From the NCBI GenBank assembly GCA_904502095.1, contig CAJGDG010000006.1, positions 1 through 57,836 of the forward strand: a DNA stretch of 57,836 bases, read 5' to 3'. This document shows positions 9,460 to 18,487 of this stretch, in pieces. A model generated the notes under the pieces. It was not told the origin of the DNA. It saw only the letters and a program-made list of their open reading frames with translations, and ran no database searches. Origin of the DNA: an uncultured Alphaproteobacteria bacterium. GTDB taxonomy: Bacteria > Pseudomonadota > Alphaproteobacteria > Rs-D84. The translations under genes and the position numbers were made by a program. Every line of letters starts with the position of its first letter. The first letter of the stretch is position 1.

Positions 9460-9530
9460 ATATTTTCTCCTTATTTAATAAAGTCACAATAGTAAAAAAT
9501 CCCAGTATTGTAAAGAGAAAATAGCACTTT

Positions 9531-11282
9531 TTATAATCTTTCGAACCAAGTGTCTATTTCAGACATCGGAATAAATTTATATACAGGCCGACCGTGATTA
9601 CATTGCCCCGCACGTTCAGTCCGCTCAATATCGCGCAACAGCGCATCCATCTGGGCAAAATCTAATTTTTGTCCCGCCCGAACAGAATGATGACACGCAT
9701 AGTTTGCCAACTTTAAATGCAACCGTTCACCCAATCCAGACGAATGACCATTTGCACGCACTTCATCAGAAACACTGCGCAACAAATCTGCCCAATTCAA
9801 ATCCCAATCGCTGGGCTTTTCAAAAATTGCAATTGCGCCATCGCCAAATGCATCCAAAACCAGCCCCGACTGTTTCAGTTCATCCGCAATCGATAAAACC
9901 GCCACAACTTCTTCTTCACGCAAATTAATAACAATTGGTGTCAACAATGGTTGAGTCTTTATTTTATTATTACGCAACTTTTCATATGTTATTCTTTCAT
10001 GTGCTGCATGTTGGTCGACAATGACCATATTATCGTCTTTTTGTGCGATAATATATTTGTTTCCAACCTGCCCAACAACACGCCCCAATGGCAAATCAAC
10101 CACAACGGTTTTTATTTCTTCTTGACGCTGTTCAGGCACACAAGATACCGCACTTTCAAAACGATTTTGTGCCGTTGGCATAAATTCATCGCGCACCTTG
10201 AAAGAATCCATCTTTATCCCAAAATCAAATTTTTGTGAAAAACTTTTATTTTCATTTGATAAACCAGATGAAACCTTTGGAACAAAAACAGATTGTCCCG
10301 CCCTGTCCTGCATAGTCTGCGCCAATCTGTCACGCAGATTTTTAATTATAAAAGAACGCACATGTGTCGGTTCCAAAAAATGCACTTCTGTCTTGGCGGG
10401 CGAAACATTAACATCGACCGTATTGGTCGGCAAAGTCAAATATAACGCACACAATGGAAATTCGCGCGCATGCATAACATCCATATACGCTGCACGCAAC
10501 GCACCAACTAAAACCTTGTCTTTAACGGGCCGACCATTAACAAATAAATATTGATCAACACTAGATGCACGACGAAGTGTAGGCTCCGATATAAATCCTG
10601 ATAATTTTAACCCAGATGTCGAACCAGATTCTGCTGTCACATCCAACATACGACCAACAACATCATCGCCCATCACGGCCGACAGCCGCGATTGCAAATC
10701 CTGATTTTTTAAAAACCGCCATTTATTATTCAGCACAAATCCAACATCTGCGCGCGCCATCGCTAATCTTTTAACGACTTCCAGAACAGACATTAATTCT
10801 GCCTTGTCACTACGCAAAAACTTTAACCGCGCTGGCGTTTTTCCAAACAAATTCTGCACACGAATTCTGGTACCACTTTCCCAATCAGACGGTTTGATTT
10901 CGCCGGTTGCACAATCAATCTGCCATCCATTTTCGTCCACCCCATTACATGTATCAATCGTCATATCCGACACAGACGCAATAGACGGCAACGCTTCACC
11001 ACGGAATCCCATAAAATTGATATTCAGCAAATCATCATCTGGCAACTTGGATGTCGCATGCCGTGTAATTGCACGCGCCAAATCATCGCGCGACATACCA
11101 GAACCATTATCAATAACAGTTATCGAAGTCCGTCCGCCATCAACCACATCAATCATAATCTGGTCAGCACCTGCATCCAGCGCATTTTCAACCAATTCTT
11201 TAACGACGCTAGCGGGTCGTTCAACCACTTCACCCGCAGCGATTTGATTGATTAAAAAATCCGGCAACAAACGAACTGTCAT
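9531..11282 (-). CDS. mutL: DNA mismatch repair endonuclease MutL
   Basis: Mismatch-repair matchmaker. The N-terminal GHKL ATPase shows IAAGEVVERPASVVKELVENALDAGA, DNGSGM and GFRGEAL. The C-terminal part carries the metal-binding endonuclease motif DQHAAHERITYE (fits DQHA-x2-E-x4-E), ACHHSVRAG and C-x-HGRP (CNHGRP). This indicates the nicking type of MutL found in bacteria without MutH. 583 residues, slightly short because the linker is brief. It starts two bases after the greA stop, so the two are probably cotranscribed. Confidence 0.95.
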   Translation of the reverse strand: MTVRLLPDFLINQIAAGEVVERPASVVKELVENALDAGADQIMIDVVDGGRTSITVIDNGSGMSRDDLARAITRHATSKLPDDDLLNINFMGFRGEALPSIASVSDMTIDTCNGVDENGWQIDCATGEIKPSDWESGTRIRVQNLFGKTPARLKFLRSDKAELMSVLEVVKRLAMARADVGFVLNNKWRFLKNQDLQSRLSAVMGDDVVGRMLDVTAESGSTSGLKLSGFISEPTLRRASSVDQYLFVNGRPVKDKVLVGALRAAYMDVMHAREFPLCALYLTLPTNTVDVNVSPAKTEVHFLEPTHVRSFIIKNLRDRLAQTMQDRAGQSVFVPKVSSGLSNENKSFSQKFDFGIKMDSFKVRDEFMPTAQNRFESAVSCVPEQRQEEIKTVVVDLPLGRVVGQVGNKYIIAQKDDNMVIVDQHAAHERITYEKLRNNKIKTQPLLTPIVINLREEEVVAVLSIADELKQSGLVLDAFGDGAIAIFEKPSDWDLNWADLLRSVSDEVRANGHSSGLGERLHLKLANYACHHSVRAGQKLDFAQMDALLRDIERTERAGQCNHGRPVYKFIPMSEIDTWFERL

Positions 11283-11284
11283 TT

Positions 11285-11755
11285 TTATTCTTTAAATTTA
11301 ACTTCCAGTATTTCGTATTCTTTTTCACCACTGGGCAGTTTAACAATACATGTATCACCCACACAGCGTCCAATCATTGCGCGCCCCACAGGCGAAGTGC
11401 ATGAAATTACTGTACGACCATCAGATTCAATATCGGATAAAATTCTGCACTGCATTTTATTACCATCTTCATCTTCGGCAACAACGCGCGCACCAAAAAC
11501 AACACGATTACCACTTAAAGAATCAACATCAATCACAGATGCGTTTTCAATAACATTTTCGATAAAACGAATCCGACTGTCGATTTGACGCTGTTTTTCT
11601 TTGGCTGCGCTGTAATCAGCATTTTCAGACAAATCCCCCAAAGAACGCGCCCATTGAACAGTTTCCAGAATTTCAGGCCGTTGAACTTCTTTTAAATCCT
11701 TCAGTTCTTTCAACAGGTTATCAAATCCTTCTCTTGAAATAGGCTTTTTTTCCAT
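11285..11755 (-). CDS. greA: Transcription elongation factor GreA
   Basis: Binds the RNA polymerase secondary channel and stimulates transcript cleavage in backtracked complexes. 156 residues: an N-terminal coiled coil (LLKELKDLKEVQRPEI, then ARSLGDLSENADYSAAKE with the acidic tip D-L-S-E-N-A-D) and a C-terminal FKBP-like domain ending GEKEYEILEV. Upstream of mutL on the same strand and divergent from lptG. Confidence 0.95.
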   Translation of the reverse strand: MEKKPISREGFDNLLKELKDLKEVQRPEILETVQWARSLGDLSENADYSAAKEKQRQIDSRIRFIENVIENASVIDVDSLSGNRVVFGARVVAEDEDGNKMQCRILSDIESDGRTVISCTSPVGRAMIGRCVGDTCIVKLPSGEKEYEILEVKFKE

Positions 11756-11814
11756 TTTTACACCACTCTTTTATTTTAAATCAGCACACAAAATTATACG
11801 CATTCATTTTAATT

Positions 11815-11843
11815 TTGCAATTGCCAAATGAAAAATGTATACT
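11815..11843 (+). promoter_or_regulatory. Promoter for lptG (possibly leaderless)
   Basis: TTGCAA (11815-11820), 17-base spacer, TATACT (11838-11843). The predicted start of transcription is about 11850-11853, which coincides with the ATG at 11853. An upstream ATG at 11835 would not be in the transcript. Pattern-based; no experimental support. Confidence 0.6.
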
Positions 11844-11852
11844 TTTATTACT

Positions 11853-12911
11853 ATGTTCAGAAACAAAATATTAAATCGTTTTTTATTGCGCCGATTTTTT
11901 TCCGGCGTTGGTTTGGTGTTGCTGGTCGTATGCGGCATTATTTTTGCGGTCACATTTGTTGAACGTCTGCCGGCGAACGACAATGCAATTGGCGCCCTGT
12001 ATGAATCATGGATAAGATTACTGGAATATATGCCTATGTTTTTACCGTTGGCTGTATTTATGGGCACATTGTTGACTGCATACAAACTGACAAAATCCAG
12101 CGAAGGCATTATTATATCCAGCGCAGGTTTATCACCATATCAATCTGCGCGCCCGTTTTTAATTGGCGCATTTGCAATTGGTGCATTTGCAACTATGGTT
12201 GTAAACCCCTATTCTGTTCGCATAAGTTCTGAAAACATAACAACAGACAAATTACAACTGGTTGACGACCAAATATGGCTGCGTGAAAATTCATCTGACA
12301 AATTTATAACACTTAACGCAAAAAATCTACACAAACAAAACGACGATTTGGTTTTTGTTGACGCAACCATATATGTACAAACCCCAGATTTTAAATTAAG
12401 CCAGCGCATAGATGCAGACCAAGTGACGCTATCAAATTCTGGTTTTTATACCGATAACGCAACCATATGGAATAACAATGGTACCGCTACACACGGCGAA
12501 TGGAAGGTCCAAACATTACTGACGCCACAAACCGTTCTGGACAGATATTTGCAGCCAGACCAAATTTCATTTTGGAACCTGCCTGCATTTATACAAAAAA
12601 TGCACAGCATTGGCGCACCAACTCGCGGATATTTCGTACAGTTTTGGACATTGCTATTTTTGCCATTAACAATGATTTCAATGGCAACACTTGGGGTCGC
12701 ATTTTCTCAAACAAAACAACGCAGAAACTACAGTTTTGGCATAAAATTCAGTCTTGGCATTATCACATGTTTCGCCGTATATTTTCTGATAAATATGTTT
12801 AACGCATTGGGTGCGACAGGAACATTGCCACCAATATTGTCTATTATTGCACCACCATTAATTATCATTGCTGGCGCGGGCATATTCATAAACAGTTTTG
12901 ACGCAATTTGA
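11853..12911 (+). CDS. lptG: LPS export permease of the LptF/LptG family (LptG-like)
   Basis: Inner-membrane component of the LptB2FG ABC exporter that extracts lipopolysaccharide. It has three N-terminal membrane helices, a periplasmic beta-jellyroll region (about 95-240) and three C-terminal helices (WTLLFLPLTMISMATLGVAF...), the YjgP/YjgQ layout. I call it LptG rather than LptF from its C-terminal pattern and position, with some doubt; no second permease is in the window. The start at 11853 is chosen because the predicted promoter puts transcription start there; 352 residues. First of a plus-strand run leading into xerD. Confidence 0.8.
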   Translation: MFRNKILNRFLLRRFFSGVGLVLLVVCGIIFAVTFVERLPANDNAIGALYESWIRLLEYMPMFLPLAVFMGTLLTAYKLTKSSEGIIISSAGLSPYQSARPFLIGAFAIGAFATMVVNPYSVRISSENITTDKLQLVDDQIWLRENSSDKFITLNAKNLHKQNDDLVFVDATIYVQTPDFKLSQRIDADQVTLSNSGFYTDNATIWNNNGTATHGEWKVQTLLTPQTVLDRYLQPDQISFWNLPAFIQKMHSIGAPTRGYFVQFWTLLFLPLTMISMATLGVAFSQTKQRRNYSFGIKFSLGIITCFAVYFLINMFNALGATGTLPPILSIIAPPLIIIAGAGIFINSFDAI

Positions 12912-12935
12912 TTAACAGACACAGGGATGTAAACA

Positions 12936-13070
12936 ATGCCATTAAAAAGAAAAAACAAAACAAGATTTAGCGCCATTTTGATATGGGTATTAGTTATCGC
13001 ATTGTTAATACTGATGATAATATCATTTCCTGCGACACAACATTTGACAGAAGTGGTGGTATATTCGTGA
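12936..13070 (+). CDS. Small single-span membrane protein (44 aa), unrecognised
   Basis: ATG at 12936, preceded by AGGGATG, opens a 44-codon frame: a basic N-terminus (MPLKRKNKTR), one strongly hydrophobic helix (about 12-31), then a short tail. Its stop TGA overlaps the GTG start of xerD (GTGA), which suggests translational coupling. The topology and fit between lptG and xerD make it a plausible real gene. I know no family for it. Confidence 0.5.
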   Translation: MPLKRKNKTRFSAILIWVLVIALLILMIISFPATQHLTEVVVYS

Positions 13071-13930
13071 ACTATATCGACATTTTTTTAGAAGCCTTGT
13101 CTGCAGAAAAAGGACGCAGCAACAAAACACTTATCAGCTACGCGTCAGATTTACGACTGGCAGACAACGCAATTGATGGCGGACTGATGAACGCAGACCA
13201 AGACAAAATACAAAACTATTTATCATCACTGCCCGACAAGGCAACATCCATCGCGCGCAAAGCCTCTGCCCTGCGTGGCTTTTATAAATTTTTAATGATT
13301 GAAAAGATCATAAAAATCAATCCTACAAAAAATCTGGAATTACCAAAACGCAAACGCGCATTACCTAAATTTTTAAGTATCGAAGAAATCGAATTACTAA
13401 TTTCATCTGCTGGCGATGTACGCAATTCACTGCGTCTGCGTGCTATGTTAGAATTACTGTACGCATCTGGACTACGCGTATCAGAATTGTGCGAATTACC
13501 AATGTCTGGCATACTGGGCGACAAACTGCTGATCCACGGCAAAGGCGCAAAAGAAAGACTGGTTCCTATGCACGACGCAGCAATCAACGCACTGAACAAA
13601 TGGCTGAATGTTCGTGGTGACACAAATTCAAAATACGTGTTTCCATCAAACGGCCAAACAGGTCACATTACGCGCGATGGGCTGTTTAAAATCATAAAAA
13701 AATGCGCTGTGCTGGCGGGCATCGAACCAAATCGGGTCAGTCCACACGTATTGCGCCACTCTTTTGCGTCGCACTTGTTAGCTGGGGGCGCAAACCTGCG
13801 CGCAATACAAACAATGTTGGGACACGAAGATATTTCAACCACGCAAATTTATACACATGTAATGCCAGAAAAACTGAAAGAAACAGTTAACAACCATCAC
13901 CCATTGGCAAACAAAAAGGTAAAAAGATAA
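13067..13930 (+). CDS. xerD: Tyrosine recombinase XerD/XerC family
   Basis: Site-specific recombinase that resolves chromosome dimers at dif, working with FtsK. 287 residues when started at GTG 13067, which overlaps the upstream small ORF and gives the normal N-terminal SAM-like domain beginning N-Y-I-D-I-F. An ATG at 12983 is in frame but adds a stretch that belongs to the small ORF region. Catalytic residues are visible: Arg in ASGLRVSEL, HVLRH, LGHEDISTTQIYTHV with the Tyr nucleophile. XerD rather than XerC is my best guess from the C-terminal pattern. Confidence 0.88.
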   Translation: MNYIDIFLEALSAEKGRSNKTLISYASDLRLADNAIDGGLMNADQDKIQNYLSSLPDKATSIARKASALRGFYKFLMIEKIIKINPTKNLELPKRKRALPKFLSIEEIELLISSAGDVRNSLRLRAMLELLYASGLRVSELCELPMSGILGDKLLIHGKGAKERLVPMHDAAINALNKWLNVRGDTNSKYVFPSNGQTGHITRDGLFKIIKKCAVLAGIEPNRVSPHVLRHSFASHLLAGGANLRAIQTMLGHEDISTTQIYTHVMPEKLKETVNNHHPLANKKVKR

Positions 13931-14433
13931 TGATAAAAAAATGCGATCATACCGGTTGCACCAAAGCAGGCACATGCCGCGCACCAAAATCACGCGACTT
14001 AAAGGAATATTGGTTTTTCTGTCGCGAACACGCAGCTGAATACAATAAAAATTGGAATTATTATGCGGATATGTCAGCCGAAGAAATCGAAGCAGATTGG
14101 GAACGCCAAACATTTGGCGAACCATTAAAAGGCACCAAAGAAGCCAACGAAAACGCAAACGAATATGCAAACTTTATCAACGACTTTATCACAGGCCGCA
14201 GCAAATTTGACCGTATGCCTGCAAAAAGCAAATTACCAACAACAGTTGTATCTGCACTAAAAGTATTTGACCTGGGCATCTCTGCATCATGGCGCGAAGT
14301 TGGGGCAAAATACCGCGCGCTGGCGAAAAAATACCATCCCGACACCGCCACAGACAAGAAAAACGCCGCAACAGAATTTGCAAAAATATCTGCCGCATAC
14401 GATATCTTAAAAAAGCACTTTGGTAAAAAATAG
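13930..14433 (+). CDS. J-domain protein with N-terminal Cys motif
   Basis: DnaK co-chaperone type protein. The C-terminal 60 residues form a J domain with the essential HPD (KKYHPDTATD) after a basic helix. The N-terminus has C-x4-C-x5-C and a later C-x2-H (FCREH), probably a metal site, followed by EYNKNWNYYADMSAEEIE. This arrangement is typical of a J-domain family common in alphaproteobacteria, client unknown. Its ATG overlaps the xerD stop (TAATG), so the two are coupled. 167 residues. Confidence 0.85.
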   Translation: MIKKCDHTGCTKAGTCRAPKSRDLKEYWFFCREHAAEYNKNWNYYADMSAEEIEADWERQTFGEPLKGTKEANENANEYANFINDFITGRSKFDRMPAKSKLPTTVVSALKVFDLGISASWREVGAKYRALAKKYHPDTATDKKNAATEFAKISAAYDILKKHFGKK

Positions 14434-14483
14434 GCATTTACACAAAATTGTTTTTTATACTTTTTTATTATATATTTTTGTGA

Positions 14484-14503
14484 TATAATTCTGAGCAAAA
14501 GGA
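14484..14503 (+). promoter_or_regulatory. -10 box and ribosome site upstream of the barrel gene
   Basis: TATAAT at 14484-14489 is followed by AAAGGAG at about 14497-14503, eleven bases before the ATG at 14514. No clear -35 lies at 16-18 bases; the upstream stretch is a run of T. The strong ribosome site fits an abundant outer-membrane protein. Confidence 0.5.
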
Positions 14504-14513
14504 GTATTTTATT

Positions 14514-15788
14514 ATGAAAAAACAGTTATCTTTGATTGTTGGCGCATTGGCCGTATTGGGGTTATCTGACGCGGGCGCTGCGACAAATTGGGGCACACGC
14601 GCAGGTTCCAGCGCAGATTTGACTGGCGCGCCATCAACCCGCACACGCGAAACAGTAAATTATAAAAAATATCAAACAAACACCAACACAAAAACATACA
14701 ACACTCAATCTGATTCATCAGATTTGTATTACACTGCGCCTGCAAACCGCAGTGCATTGTATAAAGAATATACAGGCGCAAATTCATCATCTGCAACGGC
14801 AAACAAAAGAACTATTCGCAAAACACGCTCTGAAACAATTAAAACAAAAGCGACACGCAAATACTTTTTGGCACATCCTTTTTATCAACCGCTGAAAGGT
14901 AAATTCGGCTCTTTGACAGACATATCATATACAAATTCATCATATGATTTCACATTGAATCAAACATTACCTTTATACAACTCTGATGCCCAAGAAGTAA
15001 ACGCCACGGGAATTGTTGGTTCTTGGAACGCAGACCAAATCGCAATCAAAGAAGATTTCAGTTATGGAATCACAGACCGCTTTGCATTAATGGGGATGTT
15101 ACGTTATGACGCAACAGATTATGAATTTACATGGTCAGACGGTCAACCAAAAGACAAAATTGACGATTCTGGTATAAATATGTACGGCGTTGGTATCCAA
15201 TGGCGTTTTGTCGATAACGACGAATGGATTGCAATGGCGTCCGGATATTTCCAGCATCAAAAGGACACTTCCAATAACATACTTGCCGAAGTAAAAGCAG
15301 GATATAAAATCAAATCATCTACAATCTATGGATTGGCACGCGGATGGTTCATTGATTTAGACGGCAACACCTATGGCATCGGCGTTGCAAATGAATATGG
15401 CGCATTCTATCTGCCATACCAAGTTGGTGACAGCAATGTCACATATCTGGAAGCCGGATTGGGCGTATTCAGCGTATTGAACAAAGATTGGACATTAAAC
15501 GCAGAGGCAATATTCGGCGATTACGATTGGCACAACCAAATTTCTGCCAAGGCGGCGATTGGTTGGCAACCAAACGATTGGTTTGCGCTGAATCTGTATG
15601 TCAAAACAGCATTATATGACAACGCTGACGACAAAGCATTGGATGTATATTGGCAAGATTCATCAATTTATACACCTTTGGCAAACGGTGAACAATATTA
15701 TTTGAATTCGTTGACACCAATTGGCACCGCTGATGTTGAAGATTATTCAGAAACATCGGTTGGTCTGCAGGTAATCTTTGAATTCTAA
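14514..15788 (+). CDS. Outer-membrane beta-barrel protein, unrecognised
   Basis: 424 residues with a signal peptide (MKKQLSLIVGALAVLGLSDAGA) and cleavage near A-A-T. Residues 25-110 are polar, Ser/Thr/Lys-rich and likely disordered. From about 115 on, alternating hydrophobic/polar strands rich in Tyr, Trp and Gly end in an aromatic residue (QVIFEF), the usual signal for BAM-dependent insertion. No substrate or named family is evident; a porin-like or structural role is inferred. A second barrel gene follows 61 bases downstream. Confidence 0.75.
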   Translation: MKKQLSLIVGALAVLGLSDAGAATNWGTRAGSSADLTGAPSTRTRETVNYKKYQTNTNTKTYNTQSDSSDLYYTAPANRSALYKEYTGANSSSATANKRTIRKTRSETIKTKATRKYFLAHPFYQPLKGKFGSLTDISYTNSSYDFTLNQTLPLYNSDAQEVNATGIVGSWNADQIAIKEDFSYGITDRFALMGMLRYDATDYEFTWSDGQPKDKIDDSGINMYGVGIQWRFVDNDEWIAMASGYFQHQKDTSNNILAEVKAGYKIKSSTIYGLARGWFIDLDGNTYGIGVANEYGAFYLPYQVGDSNVTYLEAGLGVFSVLNKDWTLNAEAIFGDYDWHNQISAKAAIGWQPNDWFALNLYVKTALYDNADDKALDVYWQDSSIYTPLANGEQYYLNSLTPIGTADVEDYSETSVGLQVIFEF

Positions 15789-15797
15789 AACATAAAC

Positions 15798-15816
15798 GCC
15801 CCCGAATTTCGGGGGC
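15798..15816 (+). terminator. GC-rich hairpin between two barrel genes
   Basis: A perfect palindrome, gcccccgaa/ttcgggggc, follows the first barrel stop by nine bases. It lacks a T-run, so it may act as a 3' stabiliser or partial attenuator between the two genes rather than a full terminator. Confidence 0.55.
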
Positions 15817-15849
15817 ACAACCACAAAAAGCGAGAGAGAGTTTTTCACC

Positions 15850-16587
15850 ATGCGTAAATTTTTTTCTGCCCTGTTAGTCGGCACAACAATTGCCCTGCCC
15901 GCATCATCGTATGCAAACGCACTTGAACACGACACATCAGACCCATTATATCTGTTGAACACCGAAGAAGTTTTAAGTGAATCTTCCGTTGTTTATTTTG
16001 ATCACACTTTGCGTCTGGGTCAATCCATATCTTATGGTATGAACAATCGATTAAGCATTGGCGCAAATGTTCATTATCAGCATCATTTTAACGGTGACCA
16101 AGATGGTTTTTCCGCAATTGATTTAGGCGCAAAATATCGTCTGACACGCGCTGGCGACACAAATTCTAATATTATAACAGATGTGCTGTTTGGGTTTAAA
16201 TTCGGCGGCAGTTCACATGTGCGCACACCATATTATGCTGACTCAACCTATTACGCAGGTCTGCGTTTTGGTCGTCAATGGGCAGGTATGACATTAGCAA
16301 TGACCGTAAAATCCAGTTGGATTTTTGATGAAATCCGCGGTATGTCATTCCTTGACTTTATGCCAGAGGCATATTTTAGATTATCGCCTGAATTCAGATT
16401 GGGTGGTGGCTTAACAATCCGCAAAGCAACAAACAACGACGCCCAAACAGGTCAGGATTATGACCAAGAGTGGCTGCACACAAAATTGATTCGCCAATAT
16501 GGTCGCACACAATATATTGGTCACATAGACTATGAATTTGAAAGTGACGAAATTCAATTCGGCGGCAAAATAAATATTTTGTTTTAA
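15850..16587 (+). CDS. Outer-membrane beta-barrel protein, unrecognised
   Basis: 245 residues with a signal peptide (MRKFFSALLVGTTIALPASSYA). The mature part consists of amphipathic strands (SIGANVHYQHHF, IDLGAKYRL, LFGFKFGGS) and ends in Phe (GGKINILF), the outer-membrane insertion signal. It is about the size of a 10-12-strand barrel. A GAGAGAG tract upstream serves as ribosome site. It may share a transcript with the preceding barrel gene. Function unknown. Confidence 0.75.
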   Translation: MRKFFSALLVGTTIALPASSYANALEHDTSDPLYLLNTEEVLSESSVVYFDHTLRLGQSISYGMNNRLSIGANVHYQHHFNGDQDGFSAIDLGAKYRLTRAGDTNSNIITDVLFGFKFGGSSHVRTPYYADSTYYAGLRFGRQWAGMTLAMTVKSSWIFDEIRGMSFLDFMPEAYFRLSPEFRLGGGLTIRKATNNDAQTGQDYDQEWLHTKLIRQYGRTQYIGHIDYEFESDEIQFGGKINILF

Positions 16588-16588
16588 C

Positions 16589-16611
16589 AAATCCGCTTCG
16601 GCGGATTTTTT
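16589..16611 (+). terminator. Terminator of the barrel genes
   Basis: Hairpin aaatccgc-ttcg-gcggattt with a stable TTCG tetraloop and a T-run, two bases after the barrel stop codon. Confidence 0.85.
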
Positions 16612-16626
16612 AATACCCGTACCACA

Positions 16627-16845
16627 GTTCGTGATTAGCGGAAAATAAATTAGAATAATTTAGATAAAAGGAAATCGGGAATCGTAGTGTACAAACGCTA
16701 CATGAATTGCCGGAAACAAAAAACACAGCTCGCGATTAGTGTAAAATAAATTAGAATAATTTAGATACAAGTAGTGCCGGAATCGTAGTGTACACGACGC
16801 TACATGAGATTCCGGCACCGCTTGTAGATGAATTATTATAATTTA
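16627..16845 (-). repeat. Palindromic element array 2 (two units), at the 3' end of secB
   Basis: Units 16627-16727 and 16728-16845. The secB-proximal unit is a complete palindrome: arms acaagtagtgccggaatc and gattccggcaccgcttgt flank the core, and the AT-rich outer ends pair. It supplies the secB stop codon (AAATAA). The distal unit has unmatched arms (atcgggaatc against gaattgccgg). The array also abuts the terminator of the plus-strand barrel gene on its other side. Confidence 0.9.
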
Positions 16846-17268
16846 TTTTTGGTTCTTTTGTGCATATAACTGCGCAAAGTCCACAACCTGCATTGTGAAT
16901 GTTGGGAAACCTGATTCAGATGTCAAACGTGTAATCAGCGCACGAACTGCTGGGAACAACAATGTTGGAACATCGATCAACAATGTGCGCTTTTTGGCTT
17001 CTTCATCTTTTTCTTCTTCCATTTGAACCAGACCAGAATATGTCGATTCAATCAAGAAAATAGATTTGTCATCTTGTTCCAACTTGGAATGAACCTTTGT
17101 AATCAAATCAACCATAAACAAGTTGTTTTCTGCACCTTTGATTTGAATATCAATATTGATTTCTAATTTCGCCTGCCCTGCATCTTTTTTAAAGAACAAT
17201 TCTGGAACATTTGGACTTTCAAAAGAAATGTCTTTCAAGAACTGTGAGATAATATTAAATTTTGCCAT
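16843..17268 (-). CDS. secB: Protein-export chaperone SecB
   Basis: Cytosolic tetrameric chaperone that keeps preproteins unfolded and delivers them to SecA. 141 residues with the family features: FLKDISFESPNVPELF near the N-terminus, the acidic loop (EEEKDEEAKK), LLFPAVRALITRLTSESGFPTF, and an Ala/Gln-rich C-terminus. AAGGAG before the ATG. The last codon and stop lie within the end of a palindromic repeat, so its 3' UTR is that repeat array. Divergent from mltA. Confidence 0.95.
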   Translation of the reverse strand: MAKFNIISQFLKDISFESPNVPELFFKKDAGQAKLEINIDIQIKGAENNLFMVDLITKVHSKLEQDDKSIFLIESTYSGLVQMEEEKDEEAKKRTLLIDVPTLLFPAVRALITRLTSESGFPTFTMQVVDFAQLYAQKNQK

Positions 17269-17320
17269 TATGACTTCTCCTTATTATATTTTATGTGATT
17301 TGTCACCTTATCGTCTGGAC

Positions 17321-17348
17321 TTGCGCCCCTGTTTTATGGTAATATAGT
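17321..17348 (+). promoter_or_regulatory. Promoter for mltA
   Basis: TTGCGC (17321-17326), 16-base spacer, TATAGT (17343-17348), predicting a 5' leader of about 30 bases that includes the GGGGGG ribosome site of mltA. Confidence 0.55.
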
Positions 17349-17386
17349 ACTATCAAAAAATTTTGCAAGTGGGGGGATTTATAAAA

Positions 17387-18487
17387 ATGTATTTTTTAAA
17401 TAAAAAATTTTTTATCCGCGGTATTTTAGCTGCATTGACCGCAATTACATTGACATCATGCGACCTGTCTACACCAACCGTTTCTGGGGACAATTCGGTA
17501 TTGCCATCTAATTTCAAACGCGTATCGTACAGTGAATTGCCCGGCTGGCGCGACGACGATGTCAGATATGCACTGCAGGCGTTTCGTAATTCTTGCAAGG
17601 CTAAAATTCAATTTACAGGCCGTGTAATTCCAGACCGCGAATTATTTGCCGAAAAATGTCGTATGTTGCCAAGCGCATCTGCAGACACAGCAACTGTTCG
17701 TGCATGGTTTGAGTCTCATTTTCAACCATATCAGATTTTCAACGAAAACGGCACAGACACCGGCACATACACAGGATATTACTCTCCTATTATTCCGGCC
17801 TGTCGCAACAAAACCGCCACATGCAACGAACCATTAATGGGCATACCAACTGACGGACGCAATTACAAAGGCGTTTCAAAAAAAGACATTGTTGAAAAGA
17901 AAATTGGTCGCATATTATATTGGGCAAACATTGTCGATGTTCAAAACCTACAAATCCAAGGCAGCGGTAATTTAAGACTGGAAGACGGTACAGATGTAAA
18001 ATTAAATTTTGCAGCCGTAAACGATATGCCATTTAAATCAATCGGTGAAGAATTGCGCAATCGCGGAATACGCCCAGCGGGGGGCTATTCATCCGAAGCG
18101 GTTTGGCAACACTTAAAAGCCAACCCGACATTGGCGCGCGATGTAATTTATAAAAATCCACGATATGTATATTTTTATGAATCAACACCACCTGATGTAA
18201 TTGGAAAACTTGGTACACCACTATCTAAAATCCGCAGCATTGCAATGGACGATGATTTATACACATTGGGTATGCCAGTATACATCAGCACAAATTTATC
18301 CGACGGCCGCGCATTTCGTCGCTTGATGATTGCCCAAGACACAGGCAGCGCAATCCGCGGTTGGATTCGTGCCGACATCTTCTTTGGCAAAGGTGATGAA
18401 GCATATAAATTTGCTCAGGGTCAACACGCCCAAGGAAAAATGTTTATTTTAATGCCCAAAGAATACACCTATGTCAAACCACGCTAA
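17387..18487 (+). CDS. mltA: Membrane-bound lytic murein transglycosylase A
   Basis: Outer-membrane lipoprotein that cleaves peptidoglycan to 1,6-anhydromuropeptides. The start at 17387 follows GGGGGG and gives a lipoprotein signal ending L-T-S-C. The MltA domain (YTGYYSPIIPA, then NLQIQGSGNLRLEDG) is followed by the C-terminal 3D domain with AQDTGSAIRGWIRADIFFGKG, which carries the catalytic Asp region. 366 residues, as expected. The 3' end overlaps the next gene by 17 bases. Confidence 0.93.
   Translation: MYFLNKKFFIRGILAALTAITLTSCDLSTPTVSGDNSVLPSNFKRVSYSELPGWRDDDVRYALQAFRNSCKAKIQFTGRVIPDRELFAEKCRMLPSASADTATVRAWFESHFQPYQIFNENGTDTGTYTGYYSPIIPACRNKTATCNEPLMGIPTDGRNYKGVSKKDIVEKKIGRILYWANIVDVQNLQIQGSGNLRLEDGTDVKLNFAAVNDMPFKSIGEELRNRGIRPAGGYSSEAVWQHLKANPTLARDVIYKNPRYVYFYESTPPDVIGKLGTPLSKIRSIAMDDDLYTLGMPVYISTNLSDGRAFRRLMIAQDTGSAIRGWIRADIFFGKGDEAYKFAQGQHAQGKMFILMPKEYTYVKPR

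Noticed and set aside
11835..11852. ATG at 11835 as the lptG start
   Set aside because: It lies upstream of the predicted -10 box and so would not be transcribed from that promoter.
12983..13066. ATG at 12983 as the xerD start
   Set aside because: It adds 28 residues that do not belong to the recombinase fold and lie within the small membrane ORF; GTG 13067 fits better.
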